A stretch of 64,000 nt of DNA from WHSW01 sp963767475 (GCA_963767475.1 CAVYEI010000003.1:434001-498000); one strand, 5' to 3'. Counted from the stretch's first letter, positions 38,753-47,754 are shown. Translations and numbers: made by a program. The notes: a model not told the origin generated them from the sequence alone.

Positions 38753-41205
38753 ACGCCTACGTTCCGCCCGCCCTCCTCCGCTTCGCGTCCGGGGGCGGCC
38801 GGGTCAGCCAAGGCACGATCGCGGCGCTCGAAGTACTCCTCGCCCTCGATCCCGAGCCGCGGCATGTGACGCTCGATCGGGCCGGGCAGGTACCAGGTCG
38901 CCCTACCGACGAGGAGCATCAGGGCCGGCAGGATCAGGGTCACGATCAGCGCGTCGACCGCGACCGCGGCCGCCAAGCCGACGCCGAACTGCTTCACGGT
39001 CGGGTCGCCGCTGATGATGAAGCTGGAGAAGACCAGGACCATGATCCCGGCGGCGGCGATGATCACCCGGATCGCCCGGCCGAGGCCACTGATGATCGCC
39101 TGGCGGTGGTCGCCGTGTAGCTCGTTCTCCTCCGAGACCCGGGTCAGCAGGAAGACCGTGTAGTCGGTCGAGAGCCCGAACAGGATCGCGAACATCATCA
39201 GCGGCACGAAGCTGACGATCGGCACCGCATGGTCGAGCCCGAGCAGCTCGACCCCCCAGCCCTTCTGGAAGATCGCGACCAGGATCCCGTAGGCGGCAGC
39301 GACCGCGAGCAGGTTCATCGCCGCGGCGAGCAGCGGCACCACGATCGTCCGGAAGGCGAGCGTCAGCAGCAGGACGCTGAGGCCGACGATGATCAGGATC
39401 ACGAGCGGCAGCTCCTCGCCGATCTTGTCCGCGAGGTCGATGTTGCCCGCCGTCGTGCCGCCGATGTAGGCGGTCATCTCGGTGCCCTTGAGCGCCTTCG
39501 GGACGACGTCGTCGCGCAGGTTCTCGATCAGGTCCTGGGTCCGCACGGCCGAGGGCGCCGACTTCGGCACCGCGGTGTAGGCAGCGGCGGTGTTGGCGCC
39601 GTTCAGGGTCGGCTGTGAGACCACGTCGACGTCGTCGGCCTTCTGGATCTTCGTCTGCAGCTTGACCAGGCGCGGGTCCGAGGCCGGCGACTCGAGGAAC
39701 TCCTTCTGCTGCTGCGTCTGCTGCTGCTGTGACTGGCTCGGCCCCTGGGCCTCGACCTGCTGGGTGGCCTCCTGCTGCGCCTGGTCGGGCGGCACGCCCT
39801 CCGCCTCGAGCTGCTCCGTCGTCTGCTCGATCGCCTGCTGCTCCTGCTGCTGTTGCTGCTGCTCCTGCGATTCGAGCTGGTTCAGCGACTTCTGGTCGTT
39901 CTGGGCCGGTGGCTTGACGTCGACGGCGACCAGCAGCGGCCCGTTGTAACCGACGCCGAAGCCCTCCTCGAGCGCGTCGTAGGCCTGGCGAATCGTGGTC
40001 GACTCGGGCATCTGACCGTTGTCCTGGGCGCCGAGCTCGATCTGCAACACGGGGATCGCGAGCACCACCAAGACGATGATCCCGGCGATCGCCGCGATCA
40101 GCGGATGGCGGCCGATTCCCTGCGCCCAGCGCGCCCAGCCGTTCGGGTTCTCGGGATCGATCTCGCCCTCCTCGGGCACGTTTCGCACCCGTAGCGAGTT
40201 GATCCGCTCGCCGAGCAGGCTGAGCCCGGCCGGCAGCATCGTCAGCGAGGCAACGATCACCACGGCGACCGCGATCGCCGCCGAGTAGCCGAGCTGCTGC
40301 ACCTGCGGGATGCCGCCGAAGTAGAGGCAGAGCAGCGAGATCACCACGGTGGTGCCGGCGAACAGGACGGCGCCGCCGGAGGTCGCAACGGCGCGCGCGA
40401 CCGCCTCCTTGTGCTCCATGCCGCCGTCGAACAGGGCGCGGTAGCGGCTGACGATGAACAGCGAATAGTCGACACCGACCCCGAGGCCGAGCATGATCGC
40501 CAGCGTCGGCGCGATCGAGGGGACGACGATCGCGGCCCCGAGCACGCCGATCAACCCGAGGCCGGAGAAAACCCCGACCAGCGCGGTGGCGATCGGCATC
40601 ACCATCGAAAGCACGGTGCCGAGCACGAAGACGAGCACGATCATCGCCGCGACGATGCCGACGATCTCGCTCAGCCGGGTGCTCGGGGAGGAGAGCTGCG
40701 AGCCCAGGTAGCCGCCGGCCGAGACCTCGAGCCCGGCGTCGCTGGCGGGGGCGGTCTCGTCGAATACCGACTCGGCCGCTTCATCGTCGAGGTCGCCGCT
40801 GCCGAGCGTGAGATTGGTGCTGATGATCCCGAGCGTGTCGTGCTCGGCGAGCGAGGTCGAGCCCTCGTTGGAGAGCGGGCTGACGACGCTGCGCACGTAC
40901 TGGTTCGCCTTCAAAGCGTCGACGGTCTTGTCGACCGCCGTCTTGTTGGCCCCTTCGGTCAGCTTCCCCGAGTTCGCCTGAACCACGATCGGGACCGAGC
41001 CGTTGGCCTGCGAGGGCAGCTTCTGCTCGAGCAGGTCGGTGGCCGCGGTCGAGTCCGAGCCGGGGATCGTGGTGTCGTCGGAGGTCGGGCGCCCGGCGCC
41101 GGTGGCGCCGACCGAGATCCCGATCGCGAAAACGATCCAGGCGATGAACACTACCCAGGCGTGGCGGGTGCAGAAGCCGCCGAGGCGGTAGAGCGGGCCG
41201 GTCAT
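38749..41205 (-). CDS. MMPL/RND-family transporter with Gln-rich periplasmic insert
   Basis: 818 residues. Two repeats of one helix, a large extracytoplasmic loop, and five helices each. GLGVGVDYSLFIVSRYR and GLSTDYTVFLLTRVSEE carry the Asp-Tyr proton-relay motifs of MMPL proteins. The second loop (about 435-510) has a low-complexity Gln/Glu segment (ESQEQQQQQQEQQAIEQ, then QSQQQQTQQQKEF) that is unusual. MMPL proteins export lipids or hydrophobic compounds. The ATG overlaps the haloalkane dehalogenase stop (ATGA), so it belongs to the sulfatase operon under the TetR-controlled promoter and may move the substrate or product of that pathway. Confidence 0.9.
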   Translation of the reverse strand: MTGPLYRLGGFCTRHAWVVFIAWIVFAIGISVGATGAGRPTSDDTTIPGSDSTAATDLLEQKLPSQANGSVPIVVQANSGKLTEGANKTAVDKTVDALKANQYVRSVVSPLSNEGSTSLAEHDTLGIISTNLTLGSGDLDDEAAESVFDETAPASDAGLEVSAGGYLGSQLSSPSTRLSEIVGIVAAMIVLVFVLGTVLSMVMPIATALVGVFSGLGLIGVLGAAIVVPSIAPTLAIMLGLGVGVDYSLFIVSRYRALFDGGMEHKEAVARAVATSGGAVLFAGTTVVISLLCLYFGGIPQVQQLGYSAAIAVAVVIVASLTMLPAGLSLLGERINSLRVRNVPEEGEIDPENPNGWARWAQGIGRHPLIAAIAGIIVLVVLAIPVLQIELGAQDNGQMPESTTIRQAYDALEEGFGVGYNGPLLVAVDVKPPAQNDQKSLNQLESQEQQQQQQEQQAIEQTTEQLEAEGVPPDQAQQEATQQVEAQGPSQSQQQQTQQQKEFLESPASDPRLVKLQTKIQKADDVDVVSQPTLNGANTAAAYTAVPKSAPSAVRTQDLIENLRDDVVPKALKGTEMTAYIGGTTAGNIDLADKIGEELPLVILIIVGLSVLLLTLAFRTIVVPLLAAAMNLLAVAAAYGILVAIFQKGWGVELLGLDHAVPIVSFVPLMMFAILFGLSTDYTVFLLTRVSEENELHGDHRQAIISGLGRAIRVIIAAAGIMVLVFSSFIISGDPTVKQFGVGLAAAVAVDALIVTLILPALMLLVGRATWYLPGPIERHMPRLGIEGEEYFERRDRALADPAAPGREAEEGGRNVGV

Positions 41206-42083
41206 CGAGTCTCACCCAGCCAAGCGGCGATCCGGCCGCCGATCTGCTCGCCGGCATCCTCCTGGAGGAAGTGCGAGGCGTCGTCGATCTTCTCCGGCGG
41301 CTCGGCGTTGATCGCCGCCGCGAATCGCTCTCCGACCTTGAACGGAATGATCGGATCCGAGTCGGCCCACAGATGCAGCTTATGCCGCTCGTCGGTGCGC
41401 AACGCTTCGAGCACCCGCTTGCCCGCCGCCGCGCCGGGCATCGCCGGCGCCGTCGGCAGCATCAGCGGAAAGGCGCGGGCGCCGGCCTTCGACTCGGGCA
41501 CCGGGAACGGTGCGTCGTAGGCGGCGGCGACGTCGTCGTCCATGCCGCGCGCGCAGGCGCCCTTGACCAGCATCGAGATCGGCAGGTCCTCGGTGCGCTC
41601 GACGAAGTCGCGAAACGTCTTCCAAGCCTCCGACATCGGTTGCTCGCCGGTGAACAGCCCGGTGTCCATGATCACCATGCGGGAGATCCGTTCGGGGCGC
41701 TCGACCGCCGCCCGGAGGCCGATCGGGCCGCCCCAGTCGTGGACGACCACGGTCACCTGATCGAGGTCGAGGCGGTCGAGGAGGTCGATGAAGTTCTCAG
41801 AGTGGCGGTCGTAGGAGTACCAGCCGAGCTCGGTTGGTTTGTCGGAGCGGCCGAAGCCCGCGTGGTCGGGGGCGATGCAGCGGTGGCCCGCCTCGAGCAC
41901 CGGCGGGATCACCTTGCGCCACAGATACGACCAGGTCGGCTCGCCGTGAACGAAGACCACCGGCGATCCCTCGCCCTCGTCGACGTGCGCCAGGCGCAGG
42001 CCGTCGAGGTCGCGGTAGTGGGGCTCGAAATCGAATCCCGGAAGGTCCGCGAAGCGGTCGTCGGGGGTGCGGAAAGCGTCCAT
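41202..42083 (-). CDS. haloalkane dehalogenase
   Basis: 293 residues. HGEPTWSYLWRK contains the HGEPTW oxyanion/halide motif, and the nucleophile is Asp116 in VVVHDWGGPIGL, whose following Trp is the halide-stabilising residue. DSDPIIPF holds the acid and ASHFLQEDAGEQI the catalytic His. GFGRSDKP is also typical of the HLD-I group. The enzyme converts haloalkanes to alcohols and halide with water alone. It sits 23 bp after the sulfatase and overlaps MMPL, in a TetR-controlled operon. Some relatives in the family act on other esters or ethers, so actual dehalogenase activity should be treated as probable only. Confidence 0.88.
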   Translation of the reverse strand: MDAFRTPDDRFADLPGFDFEPHYRDLDGLRLAHVDEGEGSPVVFVHGEPTWSYLWRKVIPPVLEAGHRCIAPDHAGFGRSDKPTELGWYSYDRHSENFIDLLDRLDLDQVTVVVHDWGGPIGLRAAVERPERISRMVIMDTGLFTGEQPMSEAWKTFRDFVERTEDLPISMLVKGACARGMDDDVAAAYDAPFPVPESKAGARAFPLMLPTAPAMPGAAAGKRVLEALRTDERHKLHLWADSDPIIPFKVGERFAAAINAEPPEKIDDASHFLQEDAGEQIGGRIAAWLGETR

Positions 42084-42106
42084 GCGTTCGGTCTCCTAGT
42101 GGTGGT

Positions 42107-43753
42107 TCACGGCCTCACGTTGCAGGCATCGCCCTGGCAGTCGGCGAGCTTCACAAGCTTCGCCGCCAGGTCCGCCTCGACCGGGGCGAAGGCGGGGTCA
42201 CCGGCGACGTTGTCGAGCTGGAACGGGTCCGTCTGGCGGTCGTAGAGCTCCTTCTCGCCGGTCTCAGTCCAGACCACGTACGTGTAGCGATCTGTGCGCA
42301 CCCCGGTGTATGGCCGATCCCAGGCGTTGACCGGGATCGCGGTGCTGAGGAACAGCGGCTGCAGGGCCTCGATCTCGAGCACCCGCTTCGGGCGGCGCTT
42401 GGGATTGCGCATCGTCGGCATCAGCGAGAGCCCGTCCAGCGTTCGCCCGGCCTCCGCGTCGGCGGCGTCGAGCAGGGTCGGCGCGAAGTCGATGTTCGAG
42501 ACCTGGCCCTGAACGGTCTGGCCCTTGGGCACGCCCGGCCCGCGGATCACCAGCGGCACCTTCAGCGACTCCTCGTAGGGGAGGAACTTGTCGCCCGGGA
42601 TCCGGTGCTCGCCCTGCATCCAGCCGTTGTCGGAGAGGAAGACGATCATCGTGTTCTTCAGCTGGTGCGTCTGGCGCAGGGTCTTGACCAGCTTGCCGAC
42701 GTGGTCGTCGACCGCCAGCATCGAACCGGCGCGACCCTCGTAGTCGAGCTGCAGCTGGGCGATCTGGGCGTCGGTCAGCGACGGCGCCTTGGCCTGGAAG
42801 TTGGCCGACTTGTCCGAGGTGTCGGCCTCGTTGAAGCTCGGCGGCCGCGGCAGCGTGTAGCCCTTGCTCGCCGCCTCGTAGCGCGGCGGCGGGCGCGGGT
42901 CGGGGCCCGGGCGGCCCATCAGCGTCGTCGCCACGTCCTCGCGATGCGGCGCCGCCGGCGCCCACCAGATGAAGAACGGCTTGCGCTTGCGCTGCTCGGC
43001 CTTGACCAGTTTCGTGGTGATCTCGCCGGTGACGTCCGGTGAGTAGGCCTCGCTGGTCTCGGCGCCCCAGTAGCTGTAGGGGCGCGGGCCGAACACCTCC
43101 TCGAGCTTGGCGAAGATCGAGGTCACGCTGTCGGGTTCGTCGTCGACCTCGATGATCGCGAACTCGACCAGCTTGCGGGCGAACTCGGCGTCGCCCCAGC
43201 TGCGCAGGGCGCCGTCGACGTTCATGACGAAGTTCGAGTAGTCGTAGGCGGAGACGTCGAGCAGCCCGCGCCAGATGTCGAAGCCGGTCGGCACCTCGCC
43301 GTGGGCATCGCGGGCGCCGTAGCCGTTCAGCCACTTGCCGATCAGCGCCGTGCGGTAGCCGGCGTCCTGGAGCCAGGCCGGGAGGGTGTTCTTGCGGTCC
43401 TTCATCCCGTACCAGCCGAAGGGCGCGAAGTTGCCCGCGACGCCGTGGTTGTGGGCGTACTGGCCGGTGATGAACGTCGCCCGCGCCGGACAGCAGAGGG
43501 GGAACGAGTCGATCGCGTCGTCGAAGGTGGTGCCCTTGGCCGCCAGCAGTCGGCGCACGTTCGGCATCAACTCGAGATCGCCCGTGCTCATGTCGTCGGT
43601 CATCACGACGAGGATGTTCGGCCGGCCGTCGCGATCGGCGTCCGTCGGACGGGCGCCGGCGCTGGTGCCAAGCCCGACCGTGGCGACGAGCGTCGCCAGC
43701 GCGATCGAGGTTGACCTCCGCAGCCGGCGTCGGCGAGCGAGCGATGCGTCCAT
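42107..43753 (-). CDS. secreted sulfatase (type I)
   Basis: 548 residues with a Tat- or Sec-like basic signal (RRRRLRRSTSIALATLVATVG). Metal site TDDMSTGD (Asp53-54), and formylglycine motif LCCPARATF with Cys87; Ala at the fourth position (C-x-P-A-R) is a known variant. GKWLNGYG, HREDVATTLMG and FLSDNGWMQGEHR follow. The C-terminal LYDRQTDPFQLDN is typical. It should act outside the cell on sulfate esters. The ATG is preceded by GGAAGGAAGGA. First gene of a sulfatase-dehalogenase-MMPL operon, about 35 nt behind a near-consensus promoter carrying twin operators. It has the same opening architecture as the partial sulfatase at position 1. Confidence 0.92.
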   Translation of the reverse strand: MDASLARRRRLRRSTSIALATLVATVGLGTSAGARPTDADRDGRPNILVVMTDDMSTGDLELMPNVRRLLAAKGTTFDDAIDSFPLCCPARATFITGQYAHNHGVAGNFAPFGWYGMKDRKNTLPAWLQDAGYRTALIGKWLNGYGARDAHGEVPTGFDIWRGLLDVSAYDYSNFVMNVDGALRSWGDAEFARKLVEFAIIEVDDEPDSVTSIFAKLEEVFGPRPYSYWGAETSEAYSPDVTGEITTKLVKAEQRKRKPFFIWWAPAAPHREDVATTLMGRPGPDPRPPPRYEAASKGYTLPRPPSFNEADTSDKSANFQAKAPSLTDAQIAQLQLDYEGRAGSMLAVDDHVGKLVKTLRQTHQLKNTMIVFLSDNGWMQGEHRIPGDKFLPYEESLKVPLVIRGPGVPKGQTVQGQVSNIDFAPTLLDAADAEAGRTLDGLSLMPTMRNPKRRPKRVLEIEALQPLFLSTAIPVNAWDRPYTGVRTDRYTYVVWTETGEKELYDRQTDPFQLDNVAGDPAFAPVEADLAAKLVKLADCQGDACNVRP

Positions 43754-43788
43754 GCCTGTCCTTCCTTCCGTAAGCCGCACTTGCGCGC

Positions 43789-43817
43789 AACATACACACT
43801 GTGTCACACTGTGTCAA
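43789..43817 (-). promoter_or_regulatory. sigma-70-type promoter of the sulfatase operon
   Basis: On the minus strand TTGACA (43817-43812) is followed after exactly 17 bp by TATGTT (43794-43789). The -35 is consensus and the -10 matches four of six. Transcription would begin about 7 bp further, leaving a ~30-nt leader with the ribosome site. The spacer is filled by the two operators. Confidence 0.75.
43796..43814. promoter_or_regulatory. tandem TetR operator (two ACACTGTGT palindromes, 10-bp phased)
   Basis: ACACTGTGT occurs at 43796-43804 and again at 43806-43814, one helical turn apart. Each is a palindrome about its central base. Both sit inside the -35/-10 spacer of the sulfatase promoter and 22 bp before the divergent TetR start. 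TTGCGCGCAA, another palindrome, flanks them at 43781-43790. Binding here would block RNA polymerase. Confidence 0.75.
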
Positions 43818-43835
43818 CTACTCCGTCTCGAGCCG

Positions 43836-44456
43836 ATGACCAGCGCCGATCAAAAGACAAGAACACGCCAGACGCGCGAACAGAGCCGTCAGCGGATCAT
43901 CGACGCGACCGCCGAGCTCGTCCGCGAGCGATCGTTCGGCGAGCTCAACGTGCGCGAGATCATGTCCCGCGCCGGGCTCGAGCGGACGATCTTCTACCGC
44001 CACTTCGACGATCTCGGCGACCTGCTGATGCGGGTCGCGCGCGAGGCCGTCGACGAGCTCTACGAGGCGCAGGTGTCGCTTGCCGCCGCGCGCGTCGGAC
44101 CCGACCCCGGCGCCGTGCGCGAGGCGATCGAGCTCCCCGTCGCCGTCTACAGCCGCCACGGGCCGCTGCTGCGCGCGCTGGCGGAGGCCGCGGCGGCCGA
44201 CCCGGCGGTCGAGGCCAGCCAGGCGGAGCTGCGGGCTCGCTTCGACCGCCTGGTCGAGGACACGATCAGGCGCGGGATCGCCGACGGGGCGAGCCCGCCT
44301 CCCGATCCGGCGGAGTCGGCGCGGGCGCTGAACCGGCTCAACGAGGGCTACCTGCTCGAATCCTTCGGCCGCGAGCCGCGCGTCTCGACCGAAGTCGCCG
44401 TCGACACCCTGAGCGACATCTGGTCGGCCTTCGTCGACCGCCGCCGCGGCGGATGA
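43836..44456 (+). CDS. TetR/AcrR-family repressor (likely of the sulfatase operon)
   Basis: 206 residues. The HTH is clear: RQRIIDATAELVRERSFGEL, then NVREIMSRAGLERTIFYRHFDDLGDLL, with recognition motif TIFYRHF. The ligand domain is Ala-rich and lacks recognisable features. Divergent from the sulfatase operon with the twin operators between, and first gene of its own plus-strand unit: its stop overlaps the next ATG (ATGA). It probably represses both directions and is released by a compound handled by the sulfatase/dehalogenase/MMPL genes; the ligand is unknown. Confidence 0.88.
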   Translation: MTSADQKTRTRQTREQSRQRIIDATAELVRERSFGELNVREIMSRAGLERTIFYRHFDDLGDLLMRVAREAVDELYEAQVSLAAARVGPDPGAVREAIELPVAVYSRHGPLLRALAEAAAADPAVEASQAELRARFDRLVEDTIRRGIADGASPPPDPAESARALNRLNEGYLLESFGREPRVSTEVAVDTLSDIWSAFVDRRRGG

Positions 44457-45808
44457 GCTCCGGCTACTGGCCCCGGCCCTGGACCTGCGAGGACGGCGGT
44501 CCGCGCCGCTGGGGTTCGCCCGCCGGCCAGCCCGGGCTCGGGATTCGCCCCGGGGAACGGCTCGAGGTGACCGCGGTCCGCGACGCCTTCGCCACCGATG
44601 CCCTCGTCCGCCGCGAGCCCGGTGAGCTCTACGCCCTTCGCCACCGGATACCGATCCGGGGAGTGCAGTCGACGCCGGTCGAGGGCTGGGTCGAGCGCCT
44701 CGATCCGCAGACGCTCGCGGTCGTCGCTTCGACCCCCCGGCTGCCCGGCGGCGCGTACTGGCCGGGCGGGATCGCCGCACACGCGAACGGCGACCTGCAC
44801 ATGGTCTTCGGCCGCTGGGCCCACCGTCTGAGCGCCGGCCTCGACGTCCTCGCCTCGCATCGGCTGCCCGTGCCGCGGCCACACAACTCCTTCGTCGTCC
44901 TCGACGGCGGCGAGCTGATCACCAAGGACTGCGACGCCCCCGCCGGGCGCGAGCCCTCGACGGTCTCCGCCCTCGACCCCGACACGCTGCTGGCGCTGGC
45001 GCCGCCACTGCGCCTGCCGGAGCCCTCGATCGCCCGCCTCGCAAGCGACGGCGAGAGCGTGATCGCGGTCGGCACGACGACGGTGTTCCGCCTGCGGCTG
45101 GACACGGATGCCGGCCGGATCGTGATCGACGACAGCTGGCAGCCACGCTACGGGCCGGCGCCCGAGCGCGGCTACGGCTGGGACCCGGTGATCGCCGACG
45201 AGCACGTCTTCTGGATGGACAACGGGCGCAATCGCACCGACCGGACGATGCTCGGCAGCGGCGAGCAGGCGAGCCCGGTTCGCCTCTGGTGGGCACGCCG
45301 CGACGACGGCGCCGTGCGCTCGGTCGAGATCAGCGGACTGCCGTACGGCACCGAGTCCAACCCGCCCGGCTGGGATCCCGAGCGCAAGGTCGTGGTCGCC
45401 TACGACGCCGGCAATGCCGTCGTCCGCGCCTGGCGGCTGGTCGGCGACGAGCTCGAGGATCTCTGGCGCCGCGACCGCCTCGCTCACGCCGGTCACCTGA
45501 TCGTCTATCCCGACACGCGCGAGCTCGTGGTTCAGGATTGGAGCGACTGGGAACCCTGGCGCCGCCCGTCCGTGCGCCCGCTGACCCGGGTGATCGGCCA
45601 GGTGCTCGCCCAATCGGGCCTCGCCCGCGGCGCCTCGCTGCGGCTCGGCTGCGACCACCTCGTAGTGCTCGACCTCGACAGCGGCGAGGAGAAGGGCCGG
45701 GTCGAGATCCCCTCGCCCTCGCAGGCGTTCCTCTTCCCCGCCCCCGGGTTCGACCGCGACGTCTACTACCAGTCGCTGACCACGATCGCCAGGGTGGCGG
45801 TGGTCTAG
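44453..45808 (+). CDS. beta-propeller-like protein of unknown function
   Basis: 451 residues rich in beta-strands with recurring short motifs (WVERLDPQTLAVVASTPRLP, TVSALDPDTLLALAPPLRLPE, LVVLDLDSGEEKGRVEIPSPS), each 'Leu-Asp-x-x-Thr' followed by a strand, as in six- or seven-bladed propellers of the SMP-30/PQQ-like type. His and Asp residues (PRPHNSFVVLDGG, GWDPVIADEHVFWMDNG) line probable blade ends. No signal peptide. Translationally coupled to TetR and followed after 2 bp by an alpha/beta hydrolase. I do not recognise the family; a lactonase or sensor-like role is only a guess. Confidence 0.65.
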   Translation: MSSGYWPRPWTCEDGGPRRWGSPAGQPGLGIRPGERLEVTAVRDAFATDALVRREPGELYALRHRIPIRGVQSTPVEGWVERLDPQTLAVVASTPRLPGGAYWPGGIAAHANGDLHMVFGRWAHRLSAGLDVLASHRLPVPRPHNSFVVLDGGELITKDCDAPAGREPSTVSALDPDTLLALAPPLRLPEPSIARLASDGESVIAVGTTTVFRLRLDTDAGRIVIDDSWQPRYGPAPERGYGWDPVIADEHVFWMDNGRNRTDRTMLGSGEQASPVRLWWARRDDGAVRSVEISGLPYGTESNPPGWDPERKVVVAYDAGNAVVRAWRLVGDELEDLWRRDRLAHAGHLIVYPDTRELVVQDWSDWEPWRRPSVRPLTRVIGQVLAQSGLARGASLRLGCDHLVVLDLDSGEEKGRVEIPSPSQAFLFPAPGFDRDVYYQSLTTIARVAVV

Positions 45809-45810
45809 CG

Positions 45811-46692
45811 ATGGCGCTCGGCGAGCGGGTCCGCGCGTGGCAGGCGGCCGGCCGTCTGGAGACCTTTCGCGACCGCGCGATCCACGTTTACGAGCGCCCG
45901 GGCGCCGAGCCACCGTTATTGCTTCTGCACGGCTTCCCCTCGAGCTCATTCGATTGGCGGGCCCTGCTCGCGGCCGAGCCCGGGCGCGCCGCGCTGGCCT
46001 TCGATTTCCTCGGCTTCGGGCTCTCCGAGAAGCCGCGCGATCACCTCTACAGCCTGTTCTGGCAGGCCGATCTCACCGAGGAGCTGGTCCGGCGGAGGTT
46101 CGGGGATCAGCCGGTGGTCGTAGTCGCTCACGACATGGGCACCTCCGTCGCCACCGAGCTGCTGGCGCGCGATCTCGACGGTCGTCTCGGCTTCGAGATC
46201 GCCGGCGCGATCCTGTTCAACGGCAGCATCGTTCTCGACCGCGCCAGCCTCACCCCCGGGCAGCGGCTGTTGCGCAGCCGGCTCGGCGCGCTGTTCTCGC
46301 GACTGAGCAACGAGCGGGTCTTTCGCCAGCAGTTCGGCGGCGTGTTCAGCCAGGCGCACCCGCTCAGCGACGAGGAGGCCGCCGACCAGTGGTCGCTGAT
46401 CTGCCACAACGGGGGCCGCACGCTCGGGCACCGGCTGATCCACTACCTCGACGAGCGCGAGCGCTACGCGGAGCGCTGGCACGGCGCGATCCGCGACTGG
46501 GCGGGCGCCCTGAGCTTCGCCTGGGGCCTAGAGGACCCGGTGGCAACCGTGTCCGTGCTGGCGGCGCTGATCGAGCTGCGCCCCGCCGCCGCGGTCGAGC
46601 GGCTGCCCGGGCTCGGCCACTACCCGCAGCTCGAGGACCCGGCGGCGCTCGCCGCCGCGCTCGCCGCCTCCCCGGGCTTCGCCGCGAGCTAG
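45811..46692 (+). CDS. alpha/beta hydrolase with Asp nucleophile (dehalogenase/epoxide hydrolase-like)
   Basis: 293 residues. LLLHGFPSSSFDWR gives the HGFP oxyanion loop, the nucleophile is Asp108 in VVAHDMGTSVATEL, and LGHYPQLEDP holds the catalytic His. FLGFGLSEKPRDH is characteristic of a group related to haloalkane dehalogenases and epoxide hydrolases, often annotated as MhpC-like. The start lies 2 bp after the propeller gene stop, so TetR, propeller and hydrolase form one unit. Converges on the epimerase gene. Confidence 0.82.
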   Translation: MALGERVRAWQAAGRLETFRDRAIHVYERPGAEPPLLLLHGFPSSSFDWRALLAAEPGRAALAFDFLGFGLSEKPRDHLYSLFWQADLTEELVRRRFGDQPVVVVAHDMGTSVATELLARDLDGRLGFEIAGAILFNGSIVLDRASLTPGQRLLRSRLGALFSRLSNERVFRQQFGGVFSQAHPLSDEEAADQWSLICHNGGRTLGHRLIHYLDERERYAERWHGAIRDWAGALSFAWGLEDPVATVSVLAALIELRPAAAVERLPGLGHYPQLEDPAALAAALAASPGFAAS

Positions 46693-46695
46693 GCG

Positions 46696-47754
46696 CTAGA
46701 GCAGGCCGCGCTCGCGCGCCGAGGCAACCGTCTCGGTGAGCGTCTCCGCGCCCGAGTGCCACTCGGCGATCCCGAGCTCGCGGCTGGCCTTCGAGCTGTC
46801 CATCAGCACCGGGGTGCGGAAGGCGTTGATCCATTCCGCCAGCGCCGGGGTCAGCGGGGCGCGCTCGATCGCCGCCGCGACCGCGGAGACCGCCGCCTTC
46901 GGCACCGGCACCGTCGCCCAGCCGAGCTCGCGGGCGAGGTCGGCGGTCGTGATCTCGTCAGGAGCGGCGAGGTTGTAGACGCCCGGCTCGCCCTCCCCCG
47001 CCGCCGCGGCCGCGATCGCCGCGGCGACGTCGTCGGTATGCACGAGCTGGAACGGGACCCCGGTGTCGGGGATCACCGGCCGCACCACGGGCAGCTTCTC
47101 GAGGCCACGGCGAAGCGGCGCCAGCGCCGCGCTCAGCCGATTGCCGCTGGTGATCATCGCGATCAGGGTCGGGGCATCGGCGCCGGCGACGACCGACGGG
47201 CGGAAGACGTAGGCATCGGTGTCGGAGCCGGCCAGCGAATCGGCGAGCACCTGCTCGAGTTCGGCCTTGTGGGCCGAGTAGTAGAAGCTCTCGCTGCCGG
47301 CGGCGGGCATGTCCTCGGTGAGCCAGCCGCGGTCGCCGCCCTCGAAGCCATAGGCGGCAACCGAGGAGGTGTAGACGAGCCGCTTCGCGGCCGAGGCGGC
47401 TGTCGCCTCGAAGACGTTTCGCGAGCCCTCGAGGTTGACCCGGTGGGCCTCCTCGTGGTCGCCGAAGATGATGAACGCGAGGTGGATGACGACGTCGGCT
47501 TCGGCGACCAGATCCTCGACCGAAGAGCGGTCGAGGATGTCGCCGCGGCGGTACTCGGTCCGTCGCCAGCCGTGCTCGGCGGGGTCGAACGGGCGCCGCG
47601 CCATGCCGATGATCCGCTCGACCTCGGGGCGGGCCTCGAGCACCCGCACGGCGGTGCGGCCGACGTCACCGGTCGGACCGGTGACGGCGACGGTGAGACC
47701 GGGCTCGGCCGAACCAGGCGCCTCAACAGCGGCGCGGCTCGGCTTCGCCCTCAC
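46696..47754 (-). CDS. NAD-dependent epimerase/dehydratase (extended SDR)
   Basis: 352 residues. Nucleotide-binding TVAVTGPTGDVGRTAV, RGDILDRSSVEDL, VIHLAF, TSSVAAYGFEG, and the active-site Y-x-x-x-K as YYSAHK. These mark an atypical or extended short-chain dehydrogenase acting on a sugar nucleotide, steroid or other alcohol/ketone. The GTG at 47754 lies inside a 53-bp repeat that also contains the stop of the preceding gene; the first ~15 residues are thus repeat-encoded. Downstream of the ALDH-GMC fusion by 10 bp and probably cotranscribed. Confidence 0.85.
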   Translation of the reverse strand: MRAKPSRAAVEAPGSAEPGLTVAVTGPTGDVGRTAVRVLEARPEVERIIGMARRPFDPAEHGWRRTEYRRGDILDRSSVEDLVAEADVVIHLAFIIFGDHEEAHRVNLEGSRNVFEATAASAAKRLVYTSSVAAYGFEGGDRGWLTEDMPAAGSESFYYSAHKAELEQVLADSLAGSDTDAYVFRPSVVAGADAPTLIAMITSGNRLSAALAPLRRGLEKLPVVRPVIPDTGVPFQLVHTDDVAAAIAAAAAGEGEPGVYNLAAPDEITTADLARELGWATVPVPKAAVSAVAAAIERAPLTPALAEWINAFRTPVLMDSSKASRELGIAEWHSGAETLTETVASARERGLL

